In this document: positions 12,312-27,619 of the stretch, piece by piece
How positions within the stretch are numbered: the first letter of the stretch is position 1
How the letters are laid out: every line of letters begins with the position of its first letter
Origin: Castor canadensis
Lineage: Eukaryota > Chordata > Mammalia > Rodentia > Castoridae
Length of the DNA stretch: 64,000 bases
NCBI RefSeq assembly: GCF_047511655.1
Contig: NC_133401.1
Location: 47,883,570 to 47,947,569, forward strand
Reading direction: 5' to 3'
The notes under the pieces: model-generated
Database searches by the model: none
What the model saw: only the letters and a program-made list of their open reading frames with translations
What the model was told of the DNA's origin: nothing
Translations under genes and position numbers: made by a program

Positions 12312-13298
12312 TTTTTTTAATTTTTATTTTATTCATATGTGCATACAATGTTTAGGTCATTACTCCCCCGACCCCCGCTCCCTCCCTTACACCCCCTAAC
12401 CCCTCGCTACCCGGCAGAAACTATTTTGCCCTTATCTCTAATTTTGTTGAAGAGAGAGTATAAGCAATAATAGGAAGGACCAAGGGTTTTTGCTGGTTGA
12501 GATAAGGATAGCTATACAGTGAGTTGACTCGCATTGATTTCCTGTTCATGTGTGTTACCGTCTAAGTTAATTCTTCTTGATCTAACGTTTTCTCTAGTTC
12601 CTGGTCCCCTTCTCCTATTGGCCTCAGTTGCTTTAAAGTATCTGCTTTAGTTTCTCTGCGTTGAGGGCAACAAATGCTAGCTAATATTTTAGGTGTCTTA
12701 CCTATTCTCACCCCTCCCTTGTGTGCTCTCGCTTTATCATGTGATCAAAGTCCAATCCCCTTGTTGTGTTTGCCCTTGATCTAATGTCCACATATGAGGG
12801 AGAACATATGATTTTTGGTCTTTTGGGCCAGGCTAACCTCACTCAGAATGATGTTCTCCAATTCCATCCATTTACCAGCAAATGATAACATTTCGTTCTT
12901 CTTCATGGCTGCATAAAATTCCATTGTGTATAGATACCACATTTTCTCGATCCATTCGTCAGTGGTGGGGCATCTTGGCTGTTTCCATAACTTAGCTATT
13001 GTGAATAGTGCCTCAATAAACATGGGTGTGCAGGTGCCTCAGGAGTAGTGTCACAGTCTTTTGGGTATATCCCCAAGAGTGGTATTGCTGGATCAAATGG
13101 TAGATCAGTGTTTAGTTTTTTAAGTAGCCTCCAAATTTTTTTCCAGAGTGGTTGTACTAGTTTACATTCCCACCAACAGTGTAAGAGGGTTCCTTTTTCC
13201 CCGCATCCTCGCCAACACCTGTTGTTGGTGGTGTTGCTGATGATGGCTATTCTAACAGGGGTGAGGTGGAATCTTAGTGTGGTTTTAATTTGCATTTC
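12312..13298 (-). mobile_element. L1 3' end, distal copy of a tandem pair
   Basis: Minus-strand L1 3'UTR (12,312-12,780, ending in an oligo-T tract on the plus strand) plus the last 510 bases of ORF2. It stops at the point in ORF2 that reads MQIKTTLRF and abuts the poly-T of the next L1. About 95% identical by eye to 13,299-14,310. Confidence 0.93.
12781..13297 (-). pseudogene. L1 ORF2 C-terminal fragment
   Basis: C-terminal end of L1 ORF2p in two overlapping frames. 12,996-13,295 starts [18 protein letters not shown] and carries the cysteine-bearing block ([19 protein letters not shown]). 12,781-13,023 ends with the family terminus KTKNHMFSLICGH. A short deletion near 13,045, where the first copy lacks a few bases present at 14,060, shifts the frame between them. 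No endonuclease or RT domain is present. Confidence 0.9.
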
Positions 13299-16945
<3,647 letters not shown>

Positions 16946-16960
16946 AAGAAAGATAACCTT
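16946..16960 (+). repeat. Target-site duplication, right copy
   Basis: aagaaagataacctt; one mismatch to the copy at 12,297-12,311. Sequence beyond it (acatagatatg...) continues the old repeat that lies left of 12,296. Confidence 0.85.
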
Positions 16961-17400
16961 ACATAGATATGTAGTGCAAGGGGGGGACTTAGCTGAATAA
17001 TCTTTTCAGGTAAATGTGGATACTTGTCTTTAATACTTTATTAAAAGTTGACAAGTGGGTATTGTTTTTAATACTGGCGTTTGAACTCAGGGCCTTGTGC
17101 TTGCTTCTTAAAGGTTATGGCAGCTGGAATCTGAAATCATGTGGACAAACTTTGTACTCTGTCCAGCAAAAGCCACTGGTGTTTTGAAAAGGGTTTCAAC
17201 TATGCATGGTTTTGTAGTAGTCTACAATGATCATTTAGAAACTCTTGACTTACTGAGTTATGCAGCTCTTACAACTTTTGACATGTTTCATTATGCAGTG
17301 TCAAAACAACACGAGTTAGTATCACTACTGACCTCATCTAAAAAGTCATTGAGTTTTGGGAACTTGTGCTCATTGTAGCAGGAACAAATTTTCCAAAATT
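16961..17400. repeat. Old mammalian interspersed repeat, right part
   Basis: Continuation of the segment at 11,935-12,295, split by the L1. A minus-strand ID-like SINE fragment (tactggcgtttgaactcagg, 17,070-17,110) is inserted in it. Confidence 0.4.
17062..17112 (-). mobile_element. ID-like SINE fragment
   Basis: Carries the antisense B box region (gtttgaactcagggcc) but is truncated after gtgcttgcttctta. Confidence 0.7.
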
Positions 17401-17445
17401 CTAATTTTCTTTTTAAGCTTAAATTTTACCACTGCTAAAAAATAC

Positions 17446-17545
17446 TGTTTTTTTTTTTTGAGACAGTATCTCATTATGTAGCCCAAGTTGACCTTGAACT
17501 CATGATCCTCCTGCCCCAACCTCCTGAGTGCAGTTGTCTTATTTG
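17446..17545 (-). mobile_element. B1-like SINE
   Basis: Poly-T followed by gagacagtatctcattatgt, agcccaagttgaccttgaac and a cctcctgagtgc end: an antisense B1-type (7SL-derived) monomer. Confidence 0.8.
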
Positions 17546-18086
17546 TAATAAGAGTCACTTTAACTTTTTAAATTCCAATTTTTTAGACTTAATTGTAGAT
17601 CATATGCAGTTGTAATAAGTAACACAGAGATACCCCATGTACCCTTTAGCAACATTTCTCTAGGAGTGACATTTTTGCAAAACTATGTATGGTACAGTAG
17701 CACAATCAGGATGGTAGCACTGATGCAGTCAAGTTGCAGAATAGCCACCTCTTATCTGTCCTCTGACATTCATTTATATATTCTCTGTTTCTATAATATT
17801 GTCATATACAAATGTTATATTAATACAATCATACAGTATGGAACCTTTTGGGATTGACTACCTACCTCTCCCACACTCTGCATAATTCTTTGTAGGTTCA
17901 TCCAGGCATTGTATCAGTAGTTTGTCCCTTTTATTAGTGAATAACACTCCACATTGTATGGATGTACCATAGTTGGTCTAATCACTCATTTGTTGAAAGA
18001 CATCCAGGTTGTTTCTAAGTTTTCACTATTTGAAATAAAGATGCTGTAAATATTTGTGCATGGTTTTACATTTTGTTTTATTGCTT

Positions 18087-18200
18087 TTTTTTTTTCTTTG
18101 AGACAGTGTCTTGCTATGTAGCCCAGGCTGGCTTGAATTCCAGATCCTCCCATCTCAGCCTCCCAAGTGCTGGGATTTATAGGTTTGCACCACCACACTC
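18087..18200 (-). mobile_element. B1-like SINE
   Basis: Poly-T tail, then gagacagtgtcttgctatgt and ctcccaagtgctgggattta. Inserted in the L1M 3'UTR. Confidence 0.85.
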
Positions 18201-18611
18201 AGTGTATAGACTTCATTTTTAAGAGAAGTTTTAGACTGTCAACAAAACTGAGCAGAAGGTGTGTATACCCAGCCTCACATACACACAGCCTCCCCACTAT
18301 CACCCTCCTGCACCAGAGTGGTCACTTGGTTACAGTTAAACCTACATTGACTCATGGATATCACCCAAAGTCCATCACTTACTGCATTCACTCAGCGTTG
18401 TACATTTCTATGGGTTTTGAAAAATGTATAGTGACATGTATCCACCATTGTAGTGTCATGCAGAATAGTTTCACTGCCCTAGAAATCCCCTGTGCTCTGC
18501 CTGCTCGTCCTTCCCTCTCCTCTTCCTTCTCATAATTTTGCCTTTTCTAGAATGTCATATAGTTGGAATTGTGTGGTCAGACTTTCCAAATGGGCTTTTT
18601 CTCTTCTTTTC

Positions 18612-18692
18612 TTTTTTACAGTACTGGGCTGGAACTCAGTACTTTGCACTTGCTAGGAAGGTGCCCTACCACTTGAGCTACACCCCCAGTTT
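18612..18692 (-). mobile_element. ID-like SINE
   Basis: gtactgggctggaactcagt, cttgctaggaaggtgcccta, ccacttgagctacaccccca: antisense tRNA-derived monomer. Confidence 0.85.
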
Positions 18693-18917
18693 ATTATCAC
18701 AATTTTTTATTTTTGCCTTTCTGTTGTGTGAAGTCTCGTTGTGGCTTTAATTTGCAGTTTCTTCCCTTCACAGGCTTCTTTTTGCCATTATGTGTGAAAT
18801 ATCTCTGTGTCTTTTAATGATCTAAATGCATGAGTTGTTCTGAACTGTTGTGAGAGCCCTTTATAGTCTAGATATTATCCTTTTGTCAGATATGAGGTTT
18901 AGAAATATATTTTCTCT

Positions 18918-19012
18918 GAGCTGGTTGTGTTGGTTTGCAATCCCAGCACTGGGGAGGTTGAGGCAGGAAGGTTGTGAGATTGAGACCAGACTGGGCTACA
19001 TAGGGTAAAAGT
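18918..19012 (+). mobile_element. B1-like SINE
   Basis: gtttgcaatcccagcactgg, gaggttgaggcaggaaggtt and gaccagactgggctacatag identify a sense-strand B1-type monomer inside the L1M. Confidence 0.85.
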
Positions 19013-19327
19013 TTAGATAAAGCTCAATTTATCAATTTTTTCTATGTATGGATTTTGTTTTGGTAGCAAGTTTAAGAACTCTTTTCATAGCCATACATTC
19101 TGAAGATTTTCTATTTCTAAAAAACATTTTGTAATTTAAGGTTTTACTTTAAGTCAATGATTCATGCAGAGTTAATTTTTGTATGAGATGTGAGATTTGG
19201 GTTGAGTTTCCTTTTTTTTGGCTAATGGGTGACCAGTTGTCCCAGCACTGTGTGTTACAATCAAACCTTTCTTGCACTGAAATGCTTCTGCACTCTTATT
19301 GGTCATATTTGTTTGGATGTATTTCTT

Positions 19328-19340
19328 TTTTTTAAAATTT

Positions 19341-19371
<31 letters not shown>

Positions 19372-19690
19372 TTCATTTATTCTCATTCGCGTACATTGTT
19401 TGGGTCATTTCTCCGCCCTGCCCCCCTCCCCCTCCTTCCCCCCCGCCTCAGTTCCAGGCAGGTCCTGTTCTGCCCTTATCACTAATTTTGTTGAAGAAAA
19501 GCACAAGCATAATAAGGAAGACAAAGCGTTTTTGCTAGTTAAGGATAGCTATACAGAGAGAGTCCTACTATTGCTTTCGTGTACCCATGTGTTACAAACC
19601 ATGTTGATTCATCTCTAACTGATCTTTACACTGGTTCCTGATCCCCTTCTCGTGTTAACCTCTGTCACTTTAAGCTTTCTGTATTAGTTT
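19328..19690 (-). mobile_element. L1 3'UTR fragment, short insertion in older L1M
   Basis: Starts with T-rich and (TTTA)n sequence, then the C-rich block of the family 3'UTR, then 'ctaattttgttgaagaaaag ... gatagctatacagagagagt'. Flanked by an imperfect target duplication, ttggatgtatttct (about 19,313-19,327) and ttggatctatttct (about 19,689-19,703), both in L1M sequence. Confidence 0.87.
19338..19378 (+). repeat. (TTTA)n tail microsatellite
   Basis: About nine tttatt/attt units with one change. It is the expanded A-rich tail (antisense) of the L1 fragment. Confidence 0.9.
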
Positions 19691-20803
19691 GGATCTATTT
19701 CTGAGTTCTCTATTCTGCTTTATTGATTCACGTGTCTGTTCCTCTGCCAAACCTAATATGTACCCTGGATTATGATACAGCTTTCCTCTTTCAATTCTAT
19801 ATGGTCCTGGCTACCTTAGGTAAATTGTAGCTATTTAGTAAATTTTGAAATTGGGTAAACTAATTCCTCTTAGCTTTTCTTTCTTTTTCAGAATGGTTTT
19901 ACTAGTTACACTGGTTCTGTTGTCTTTCCAGGTAAATTTTAGAACAATCTTGTCTTTAACTGCAAAAAATTTTCTGGGATTTTGACACAAATTGAATTAA
20001 ATCTGTCAATTTGGAGAGAATTGATATCTTTTCTATGTTGGAGTCTCCCAAGCTATGAATACAATATGCCTTTCTGTTCCTAGGACATTTTTTATTTCTT
20101 TCATTAGTATTGTAGGCTCCAGGTTGTAAGCTATGTACATGTTTGATTAGATCATGATCTAATACTGTGTGTGTGCATCTCGTGTATGGAGGAATGGATC
20201 TCATTCGGGGTGAGCTATTATAACTGGCATTGTATTTTTAATTTTTTTGCACATGCATTTACTACCAAGATATAGAAATGTCACTGGTTTTTGTATGGTG
20301 AACTTGTGTACTGTCACCTTGTTGTACAGTCATGCCATCTGCAAATAGGGAGCTTTGCTTTTCTACCTGTATGCTTTCCCTTTATTTTTCTTGCCTTATT
20401 GGACTGACTAGAACTTCTAGTACTATATTGAGTAGAGTGAGGGCAGTAGGCCTTCATGCCTAGTTATCAGTCTTAGGAGGAAAATATTCAGTCTTCCATC
20501 ATTATGTGTGATGTTTTCTGTAGGGTTTATGGATTCTACTCAACAAGTTGAGGAAGTTTCGCTCTGGTTTTGTTTGCCTGGAAGTTTTTTTTTAATATCA
20601 TGAATGAGTATAGGATTTTGTCGAGTTCTTTTTCAATGTCTGTCTATATGATCATGAAATTTTTTTTAGTTTTCCAATATTGTGAAATTCTGAATTTTGA
20701 ACTCGCCTCACATTCCTGGAATATAGCACACTTGACCATGGTGTATGATTATTTTTAAAATTATGCTTATATTTTGCTGAATTGTTTGCTTATAATTTGT
20801 TAG

Positions 20804-20806
<3 letters not shown>

Positions 20807-20850
<44 letters not shown>
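20807..20850 (+). repeat. (TG)n microsatellite
   Basis: About 21 uninterrupted TG units, joined directly to the 5' side of the antisense SINE that follows. Likely polymorphic in length. Confidence 0.97.
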
Positions 20851-20856
<6 letters not shown>

Positions 20857-21052
20857 GTATTTGAACACAGGGCTTTACTTTTGCAAAGCAGGCATTTTAC
20901 CACTTGAACCACACCCCCAGTCCATTTTGCTCGGTTATTTTGGAGATGGGGTCTCGCAACTATTTGCCCAGGCTGGCCTTAAACCATGATCCTCCCAATG
21001 TCAGCCTCCCAAGTAGCTAGGGTTATAGGCGTGAACCACTGGTGCCAGGCCA
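20851..21052 (-). mobile_element. SINE dimer (ID-like + B1-like)
   Basis: aactggtatttgaacacagg, accacttgaaccacaccccc, then gagatggggtctcgcaacta, agcctcccaagtagctaggg and a ggcgtgaaccactggtgcca end. Confidence 0.9.
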
Positions 21053-21104
21053 AGATTTTTTTATAAACTTGATTTTTTTCACAGCAGTTTTAGGTTCTAC
21101 TTAC

Positions 21105-21370
21105 ATTTTGACATGGGAATGTATTTACATTTTATTAGCATATATTAATTGTACAAAGGGGCTTCACTGTGATATTTTCATGCATGTATATAATGTATTT
21201 GATCAAATTCACTCCTGTATTATTCTTTCTTATCCTTCCTTTTATAAAATTTTAATGAGTCTCATTATTTTATTTCATATGCATGTGTAAAGTACATCAA
21301 TTACATTCACCCTCCCCACCCTCTGGGGCTCTCCAAGCATTCCCCATTTTACATTCATCCATTCATTTTT
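21105..21370 (-). mobile_element. Rodent L1 3'-end fragment (Lx-like)
   Basis: ttgtacaaaggggcttcact, gtatataatgtatttgatca and cacctccccaccctctggg-type sequence: antisense tail resembling rodent L1 3' ends, inserted in the L1M. Confidence 0.55.
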
Positions 21371-21780
21371 TTAAGGTCTAGACACTGTGATTTTTTGTTA
21401 AAGATTTTTTGCATCCATATGCATCAGGGATGTCAGTGTGTAGCATTTTGTGTTGTTTCGGTTTTGGTACCATCAGTGCCTGCCTTTGGCATCTGGGTAC
21501 TGTTAGCATCATAAGATGAACTGGGAGACATTTCCTCCTGCCGTGTTTTCTTGAAGAGACTGTGTAGAATTAGTGTGATCGTGTAAATGGCCCGTAGAAT
21601 AACCAGTGGGCTGATCTGAGTCTGGAACTTCTTTTGGGGAAGTTTTAAAATTGTGGATTCAGTTTCCTTAAGATACAGGGGTGGTCAATTGTCTAGTTCA
21701 TATTCCATGAGTTTTTCAAGAAATTGATCAATTTCCTCTAAGCCATCAAATTTTTCTATACATTGTTATTCATAGTATTC

Positions 21781-22010
21781 TGGGTACATAGCCAGGAGCA
21801 GAATTTCTGGGTCATATGATAATTCTGTGATTTACTTTTGCAGAACCTCCAACTGTTTTCCAAGCAGCCGCACCATTTTACATTCCTTCCAGCAATGACC
21901 GAGGGTCCTACTTTCTCCGTATCATTGCCAATACTTGTTATTTTCCACTTAAAGAAATTCATGACCATACTCTTTGGTGTGAAGTGATCTCTCATCATGG
22001 GCTCTTCATT
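21781..22010 (-). mobile_element. L1M fragment, separate 3' piece
   Basis: Antisense of the old L1 ORF2 C-terminus: ctgggtcatatgataattct, aactgttttccaagcagccg, acattccttccagcaatgac. It lies out of order relative to the main L1M, so it is either a second element or a rearranged piece. Confidence 0.7.
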
Positions 22011-22217
22011 ACTTCATTACTTTTACACAATTAGTTCAATATTGACACAGTGGAAGAGAAAAACAGCTTCTTAGTGTTAATAACCCTGTGAATGGATCTC
22101 AAGGTGCAGGTCTGTGGACCACCCTTTGAGGACAGCTGCCCTACCTGAACTCTGTGCAGACAGTAATGGCAGATTTTACCCACTGAGTTGAGTTTTCATG
22201 ACTTCTTGCCAAGTATA

Positions 22218-22440
22218 GGGCAGCAGCTAAGACCATGAGCTATTGTATCAGATGGATCTGGGCTTGAATCCTGTGACACAGTTTAGAGCAAGTTCTCTAC
22301 TATCTTTGAGCCTCAATTTTCTCCACTATAAAATAGGGGGCAACAATCACTACATCATAAAATTCTTATGAAGTTTAATAAGATAAGTATAAATTCTTGA
22401 TACATACCAGGCACTCAACAAATGGCAGCTATGAATAGTA
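22218..22440 (+). repeat. MIR element
   Basis: Sense MIR order: 'taagaccatgagctattgta ... ctgggcttgaatcctgtgac ... tttgagcctcaattttctcc ... aaaataggggg ... taccaggcactcaacaaatg'. Confidence 0.88.
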
Positions 22441-22559
22441 GGTAATTTTAAAAACGTGATATAATTTTACATTAAAAGGGACAAATTTGAGGGCAAAGAG
22501 TGCTGTTGATATGACTGTGGATGTATAATCTAGACCTAAAGAATAATAATATAATATGA

Positions 22560-22850
22560 TTGTAAAAGGAGGATTGTTTGGGGGCTGGGAACAAATGGGT
22601 TGGAGGAGGGGTGAGGGAGAGGGTGATGGGTGGTGAATGTTATAGAAATACATTATATACAAGCATGGAAATAGCACAGTGGAACCCACCAGAGACTGTT
22701 AAAAAGTAGGGGGAGGAGGGAAGGCAGTTAAGTAAGAGTAATATAGAAGGGGTGAATTTTTTCAAAGTATATCATATACATGTAAATATCACAATGAAAC
22801 TCATTTGTACAATTAATTTGTGCAAATAAAATTTCTTAATAAAAAACATA
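22560..22850 (+). mobile_element. Rodent L1 3'-end fragment (Lx-like)
   Basis: G-rich region (gttggaggaggggtgaggga), then aggggtgaattttttcaaag, then an end with tgcaaataaaatttcttaat. The layout matches 57,030-57,310. Confidence 0.65.
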
Positions 22851-22956
22851 ACTGTGGACAACAGGCTTTGCCTGTCCCAGGAAAACCCAATGAAAGGAAG
22901 TTGCGACAAGTCGTTTTAGCAACAGAAGAAAAAAATGGTTTCCCACAAACCACTGT

Positions 22957-23188
22957 TTAAGAGCACAGACTCTGGAGTCACGTGGCCAGGGTTCGAATCC
23001 CAGCCATGCACTTACGAGTTGTGTGAATTTGGATGTTACTTGATCTCTTTCTGCCTTAATTTCCTCATGTCTATATTGAGAAGTACAAACACTTACCCTG
23101 TAGTATTGTTACAGAATGAATTTCATAGTGTGTGTAAGGTGCTTGGGTCAGTACTTGGCACAGCGTAAGCACTGTGTAAGTAAGAACT
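22957..23188 (+). repeat. MIR element, well preserved
   Basis: agagcacagactctggagtc, gggttcgaatcccagccatg (retained tRNA B box), gttacttgatctctttctgc, tgcttgggtcagtacttggc, acagcgtaagcactgtgtaa. Nearly full-length in the sense orientation. Confidence 0.95.
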
Positions 23189-23734
23189 GCTGTTGCTAAA
23201 GAGAAAATAGAAAGAATGAGCCGGGGGAGGGTAAGAAAACAGGAGGAGGAACTGTAGGTGAAAACATTTTTCTCAGTGAACTGGGGAAGCAGTTTCCAAT
23301 AGAAGTCAGATTAGCAAAAGCAATAACATATGTGCTTCTCCTTACAATACTGGTTTTGGTGGTTTACAATAGAAATCTGGTTAAGAAAATTCAGCCTTGT
23401 GCAGGCTAATCTCGCCATTGTTTTGTGCTCAGAGTCACGGGCATTTGCGCCACTGTCCTGCAAGTTTTTTATGGTGACATTATTGGATGCTTAACACCAC
23501 ACCACCAATTATGGACAAGCTATCACTGTTACATAATGAGAAGTTCCCAAATTGAGATTGAGATAGATATCTGAGAATTTTATATTTTTATTCTTAGATC
23601 AGCAAAGGAAAAACCCTCCAATTTCTTACATATCATACAGACAAAGGAATGAGTACATATAAACACACACCGTAGTAAAATGATATTCATTAATATCAGG
23701 TAGCTACATTGGGTCCCCATTAGTTTCATATTGT
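23189..23734. other. Unassigned DNA
   Basis: No coding signal or repeat recognised. Confidence 0.4.
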
Positions 23735-23737
23735 AAA

Positions 23738-23980
23738 CTTTTTCGGTTTTGTTGGGACTGGGATTTGAATTCAGGATTTCACACTTGGAAAGCAGGTGCT
23801 CTACTGCTTGAGCCATACCTCCAGTCCATTTTTCTCTGGTTATTTAATTTTATTGTTATTATTATTATTTGGAGATGAGTTCTGAACTGTTTGCCCAGAC
23901 TGGCCTCAAACCTCAATCCTCCCCATCTCAACCTCCCACATACCTGGGATTACAGGTGTGAGGCACTAGTGCCTGGCTTA
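23738..23980 (-). mobile_element. SINE dimer with internal (ATT)n
   Basis: ID-like unit (gactgggatttgaattcagg ... ctactgcttgagccatacct) and B1-like unit (tgcccagactggcctcaaac ... tgggattacaggtgtgaggc), separated by a ttattgttattattattatt tract. Confidence 0.88.
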
Positions 23981-26010
23981 GACTTTAAGCTTTTGAACAG
24001 TGTATGGATTTCCATTTTGTAGTTGTGTCTGAAGGTTGTGACTAGAGCATATAACAGTTTACTTAACATTTTAATGTTGTTAGCAAATGATTCCTCTCTT
24101 TCCATTACATAAGAACTGCAATCCTACATCATTTTCCTTAAAGTGAGAGGGGAAGGGACCCATCTCAGCCTGGCATGATCCAGTGCCTGCTGTGCTACCT
24201 GCACCAGGAGCCATCCTTTGATTCTTTTCCCATGGTCCCTGTGATTATTTAAGATACGTGTCCCAGGCAGTAATTAACGGTGGGTGGAATTCAAGAATTG
24301 TCAGTGTCCTTCAACAGAGAGACAAGGTGCCTTCAGTGGGATGTCTTGACTCCAGTGAATAGGGGACCTAGCAGACTCTTCCCATACCGGCTGTGGTTCC
24401 ATGCCCCCCAAGTCAGTGAGCTGTCAGCGAGGCCTATGGTGGTAATTTTATGTTGCTGTGTGTGTTTCTTCCAGTTTTACTGACAGGGAACAAAAGGGAT
24501 TCCTGGAAACCAGCTAAAGCCATGCTGCCCTATGGGTACAGTAGAACCACAGTTTTCAATTTGTGTGGACGAACAGCTTTAAAATGATGAGATTGTTGGA
24601 GAAATTTAACTGTGAGATTTTCACAGCGTTTAAGATTTTGGACATCCAGGTTCATTAATGTATTTAATAGTGTGTGGTTTCAAGTTAAACATTTCACATT
24701 TTGCATAGGATTTAACAGCACCGCATTTCACAGGCAGAGCCATTCCCTAACACTTAGATGTCCACGGGAGCACATTCGCTCTTCCACTCCCACTTTCCAG
24801 TCAACGACATAACCACCTGTAGACCCTGGAAAGAGCAGGGCTGCGTTTAGATTGTCCTGATCGTTTTGGTCATATTTAAATAAGAACTGACCATATTTAA
24901 ATGAGAACATGGACTGAAGGAACAACACTTATCCTTTGGCCTCTGGAATCTTAACATAAAATCAGATTTTGCCACTGACGTCAAGTCTGACTGCCAAAGT
25001 CAGTAGACCGGGCGCTTTCCGTGACAGAACTCTAGCGTGGAAATTATTACACACGAGAAATGAGGGGCTTGTTGTCGTGTGAGTTACTGGTTACAGGAAG
25101 TGGACTTCAGAGAAAAGCTGTTTGCAAAGATATAATTAATCACTGGCCTTTTAAACACTCACGGGATTTCTTCCAATGTAGCCTGGGAGGTGGACGCAGA
25201 CCACTGAAGTTGGACAAAGCATTAACTGGGAATCTTAGAGACCGTCCCTCACGGGACAGAAGGGAACTAATGATTTTTTTGCGGGGGAAGGGGACACAGT
25301 ACTCAAGTTGAGGATCAATGTAAGGTACTTTTCATGTGTCTTACTTAATCCCCCTTATCGTTTTGAGATAGGTGGTATTGTTTGTTCTCCTCCTCCACAT
25401 GCATATGACATCCCAGCAGGGCGGGCACCTCACTGAGGCCAGTCGAGGCTCGGGGTTGGGAGAGGAAACTACTTATCTACTCTTGAAGTAGAACTTGTAC
25501 AGATCTACATGGAGATCTTTACAGTGGAAAATGATCAAGCTGAACCAAACCTTCAGAAGGAGCAGAAAGGAGATGATGCTGGTAGGTATGGGAACAGTGT
25601 GAACATATGGCAGTTTGAGCCTACAAAGGAGTTCCCCACAATGAACAATGTGCTTGGTTATGGGGCTTATTTGTCCTAACAATCTCGGGTCTACTCCTTA
25701 GACTTCAGCTCTGCTTCTAACTGCCTTTGATCTCCCTAAGACCTAAGGCAGGACCCAGGCTCCAAAATCCTGTAAGCCTTTGTCCCACAGCTGATGGCCA
25801 TAGAAGTTTCCAAAAGGGTATCTTTAGGTCCTTTCTGTTACTTGTCCACATACATGTGTGCACACACAGAATCCCAGAGGGCTTAGGAAAAGCGTGGACA
25901 GGAGAGAAAGAAAGGAAGAAGAAGGACAATGTTTTCTTTTTGAATTTTTAAAGTGACTATATTTTAAAATTTTTTTTCAAAACTACAATTAGGATATCTA
26001 ATCAGTAAGG
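23981..26010. other. Mostly unassigned DNA
   Basis: A possible diverged antisense MIR piece at 25,325-25,390. Otherwise nothing recognised. Open frames are short (83 codons at most) without family resemblance. Confidence 0.4.
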
Positions 26011-26012
26011 GG

Positions 26013-26222
26013 AAATTTTTTTTTGGTGGGACTGAGGTTTGAACTTAGGGCTTCTCACTTGCAAAGAGGGTGCTCTATTGCTTGAGCCACACCTCCTGTC
26101 CCTTTTGCTCTGGTTATTTTTGAGATGGGATCTTATGAACTATTTACTTGGACTAGCCTGAAACCTTGACCCTCCCAATCTCAGCCTCCCAAGTGGTTAG
26201 GATTATAGGTGTGAGCACCTGA
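26013..26222 (-). mobile_element. SINE dimer (ID-like + B1-like)
   Basis: ggtgggactgaggtttgaac, ctattgcttgagccacacct, then tgagatgggatcttatgaac and gcctcccaagtggttaggat. Confidence 0.88.
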
Positions 26223-27333
26223 TTCTGTGAGGGGAATTTATTTGCTAGGGATCTTAAATAAAAATCACCCTAGGACCTTAACAAGTGACCTTTATTTAGG
26301 TGTCCCCTGCCTGAGAAATGTATCAGGTGTCATAAACCTTAACGACAGTGATTTGATAAGTCCTGGCACTGCTATGATTGTGAAACATTCCATCTTAGAT
26401 GGAGCTCTGGAAAACTCACATGTAATAAACACGCAGCATTGTCAGGGACCATCATGACACTGTGTCCTGACAAGGCAGCTCCTCGCTGTCAGCTACCAAC
26501 AGCCCTCCCTCATCTGTAAACCTTAGCATGGCAGCACTCAGCTCACCAGGGAGTTCTTGGTTTCCACAGTTTGGCAGAATATTCTGAATTAATTACCATC
26601 TCCTCTGAAAGCTCCTAGACCAGAATTAGGGTAAACATAAAACAGGACTTAATATCAGAAAAGAATAAAACACATTTCTCTCCTTGAAAGCTCTAAGAGT
26701 CCAAGAAACATCCATTTTCAACTCAATCTCTCTCCACATTGTGTCTTCTTTTGGCTGATGGCTGCTTCTGTGTTATTCCATCTTTGGTTTTTAGGTTCTT
26801 GAATCATTTTGTAATGTAACAGGGAAGGAAGAAAATGCTAAAGAACTGTGGCCCTGACAGAGTGGAAATGTTTTCTTGAGATAATGTTGTCAATCCCAAC
26901 TAGTGACATTTATAAACTGAGTGATATGCCAACCTACAAGCAGCCCTACTCTGTAGGATCCATTTATTCAGGCCACTTTCTCCAGGTGTCACACTAGGCT
27001 TTTACCTTCCAGGTAAAGTGCTCAGGCTAGGATTTGAGAAGACCTTCTGACTCTACAGTCTGCATTTTGCCACCACTACCTAGCAAGTCTATGAGAAATG
27101 AGAAGTTGTAGCCAACCCTAAGGGCAGGGCAATCACCACTGTTTAGTCACCTATCTGGATCCAGATAGGTGAGAAAGAATGCAGAAACAATAGAGTTAAA
27201 ACTCGACCTTGGTTGTAAATTCAGGACTCTTTAGACTATAGGGAAAGGATTTACAAGTTTGCTTAAGCAGATGGAGATTTTATTGGCTGCAAATCTGAAC
27301 TTTGGGAAGGCTGGGGCTTAAGGTGGACCCGGA
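26223..27333. other. Unassigned DNA
   Basis: No repeat family or coding region recognised. 27,150-27,170 contains a short inverted repeat (ctatctggatccagatag). Confidence 0.4.
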
Positions 27334-27560
27334 ATGACCCTCTCCCCGCCATCCCTGGCCCTGCCACCCTGTCCCCATCATCCCTGTCCCTGCCACTCTG
27401 TTCCTGTCACCCTGTCTCTGCCATCACTGATCCTGAACCTGCCATCCTGGTCCCTGCCACCCTGTCCCTTCCATCCCTGTCCCTGCCACTCTGACCCTGC
27501 CACCCTGTCCCCAGCTTTCCTGTTCTTGCCACTCTGTCCTTATCGCCCTGTCCCTGCTAG
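27334..27560 (+). repeat. Degenerate minisatellite, about 15-bp unit
   Basis: About fifteen imperfect units of the type cctgccaccctgtcc. Variants include catccctgtccctgc and cactctgttcctgtc. It lies just beyond the 3' end of the golgin retrocopy. The 98-codon open frame across it is a consequence of the repeat, not a gene. Confidence 0.9.
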
Positions 27561-27619
27561 GGGTGAGGCAGAGCCCCAGGACTCCTTCTCCAGGCTTTGG
27601 AGGCAATGGTTGTTGCCTG

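Larger units (their letters stand above)
17570..21780 (-). mobile_element. Ancient L1M element, heavily interrupted
   Basis: Reading left to right gives antisense L1 3'UTR (17,570-18,080 and 18,210-18,600, including the 'gtacatttctatgggttttg' and 'atgtatccaccattgtagtg' blocks typical of old L1 3' ends). Antisense ORF2 follows (18,700-18,917; 19,011-19,327; 19,691-20,806; about 21,370-21,780). The RT active-site region is near 20,330-20,360 (catgccatctgcaaataggg). All frames are destroyed. At least five younger elements sit inside it: B1 and ID SINEs, an L1 3' fragment, a SINE dimer and a rodent L1 tail. Confidence 0.85.

Noticed and set aside
24280..24483. 67-codon open frame ending in a hydrophobic Cys-rich stretch
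   Set aside because: No splice context, no family resemblance, and short enough to be chance.
27150..27172. Short palindrome ctatctggatccagatag
   Set aside because: A single 18-base palindrome in 64 kb is within what chance and local duplication allow. No associated feature.
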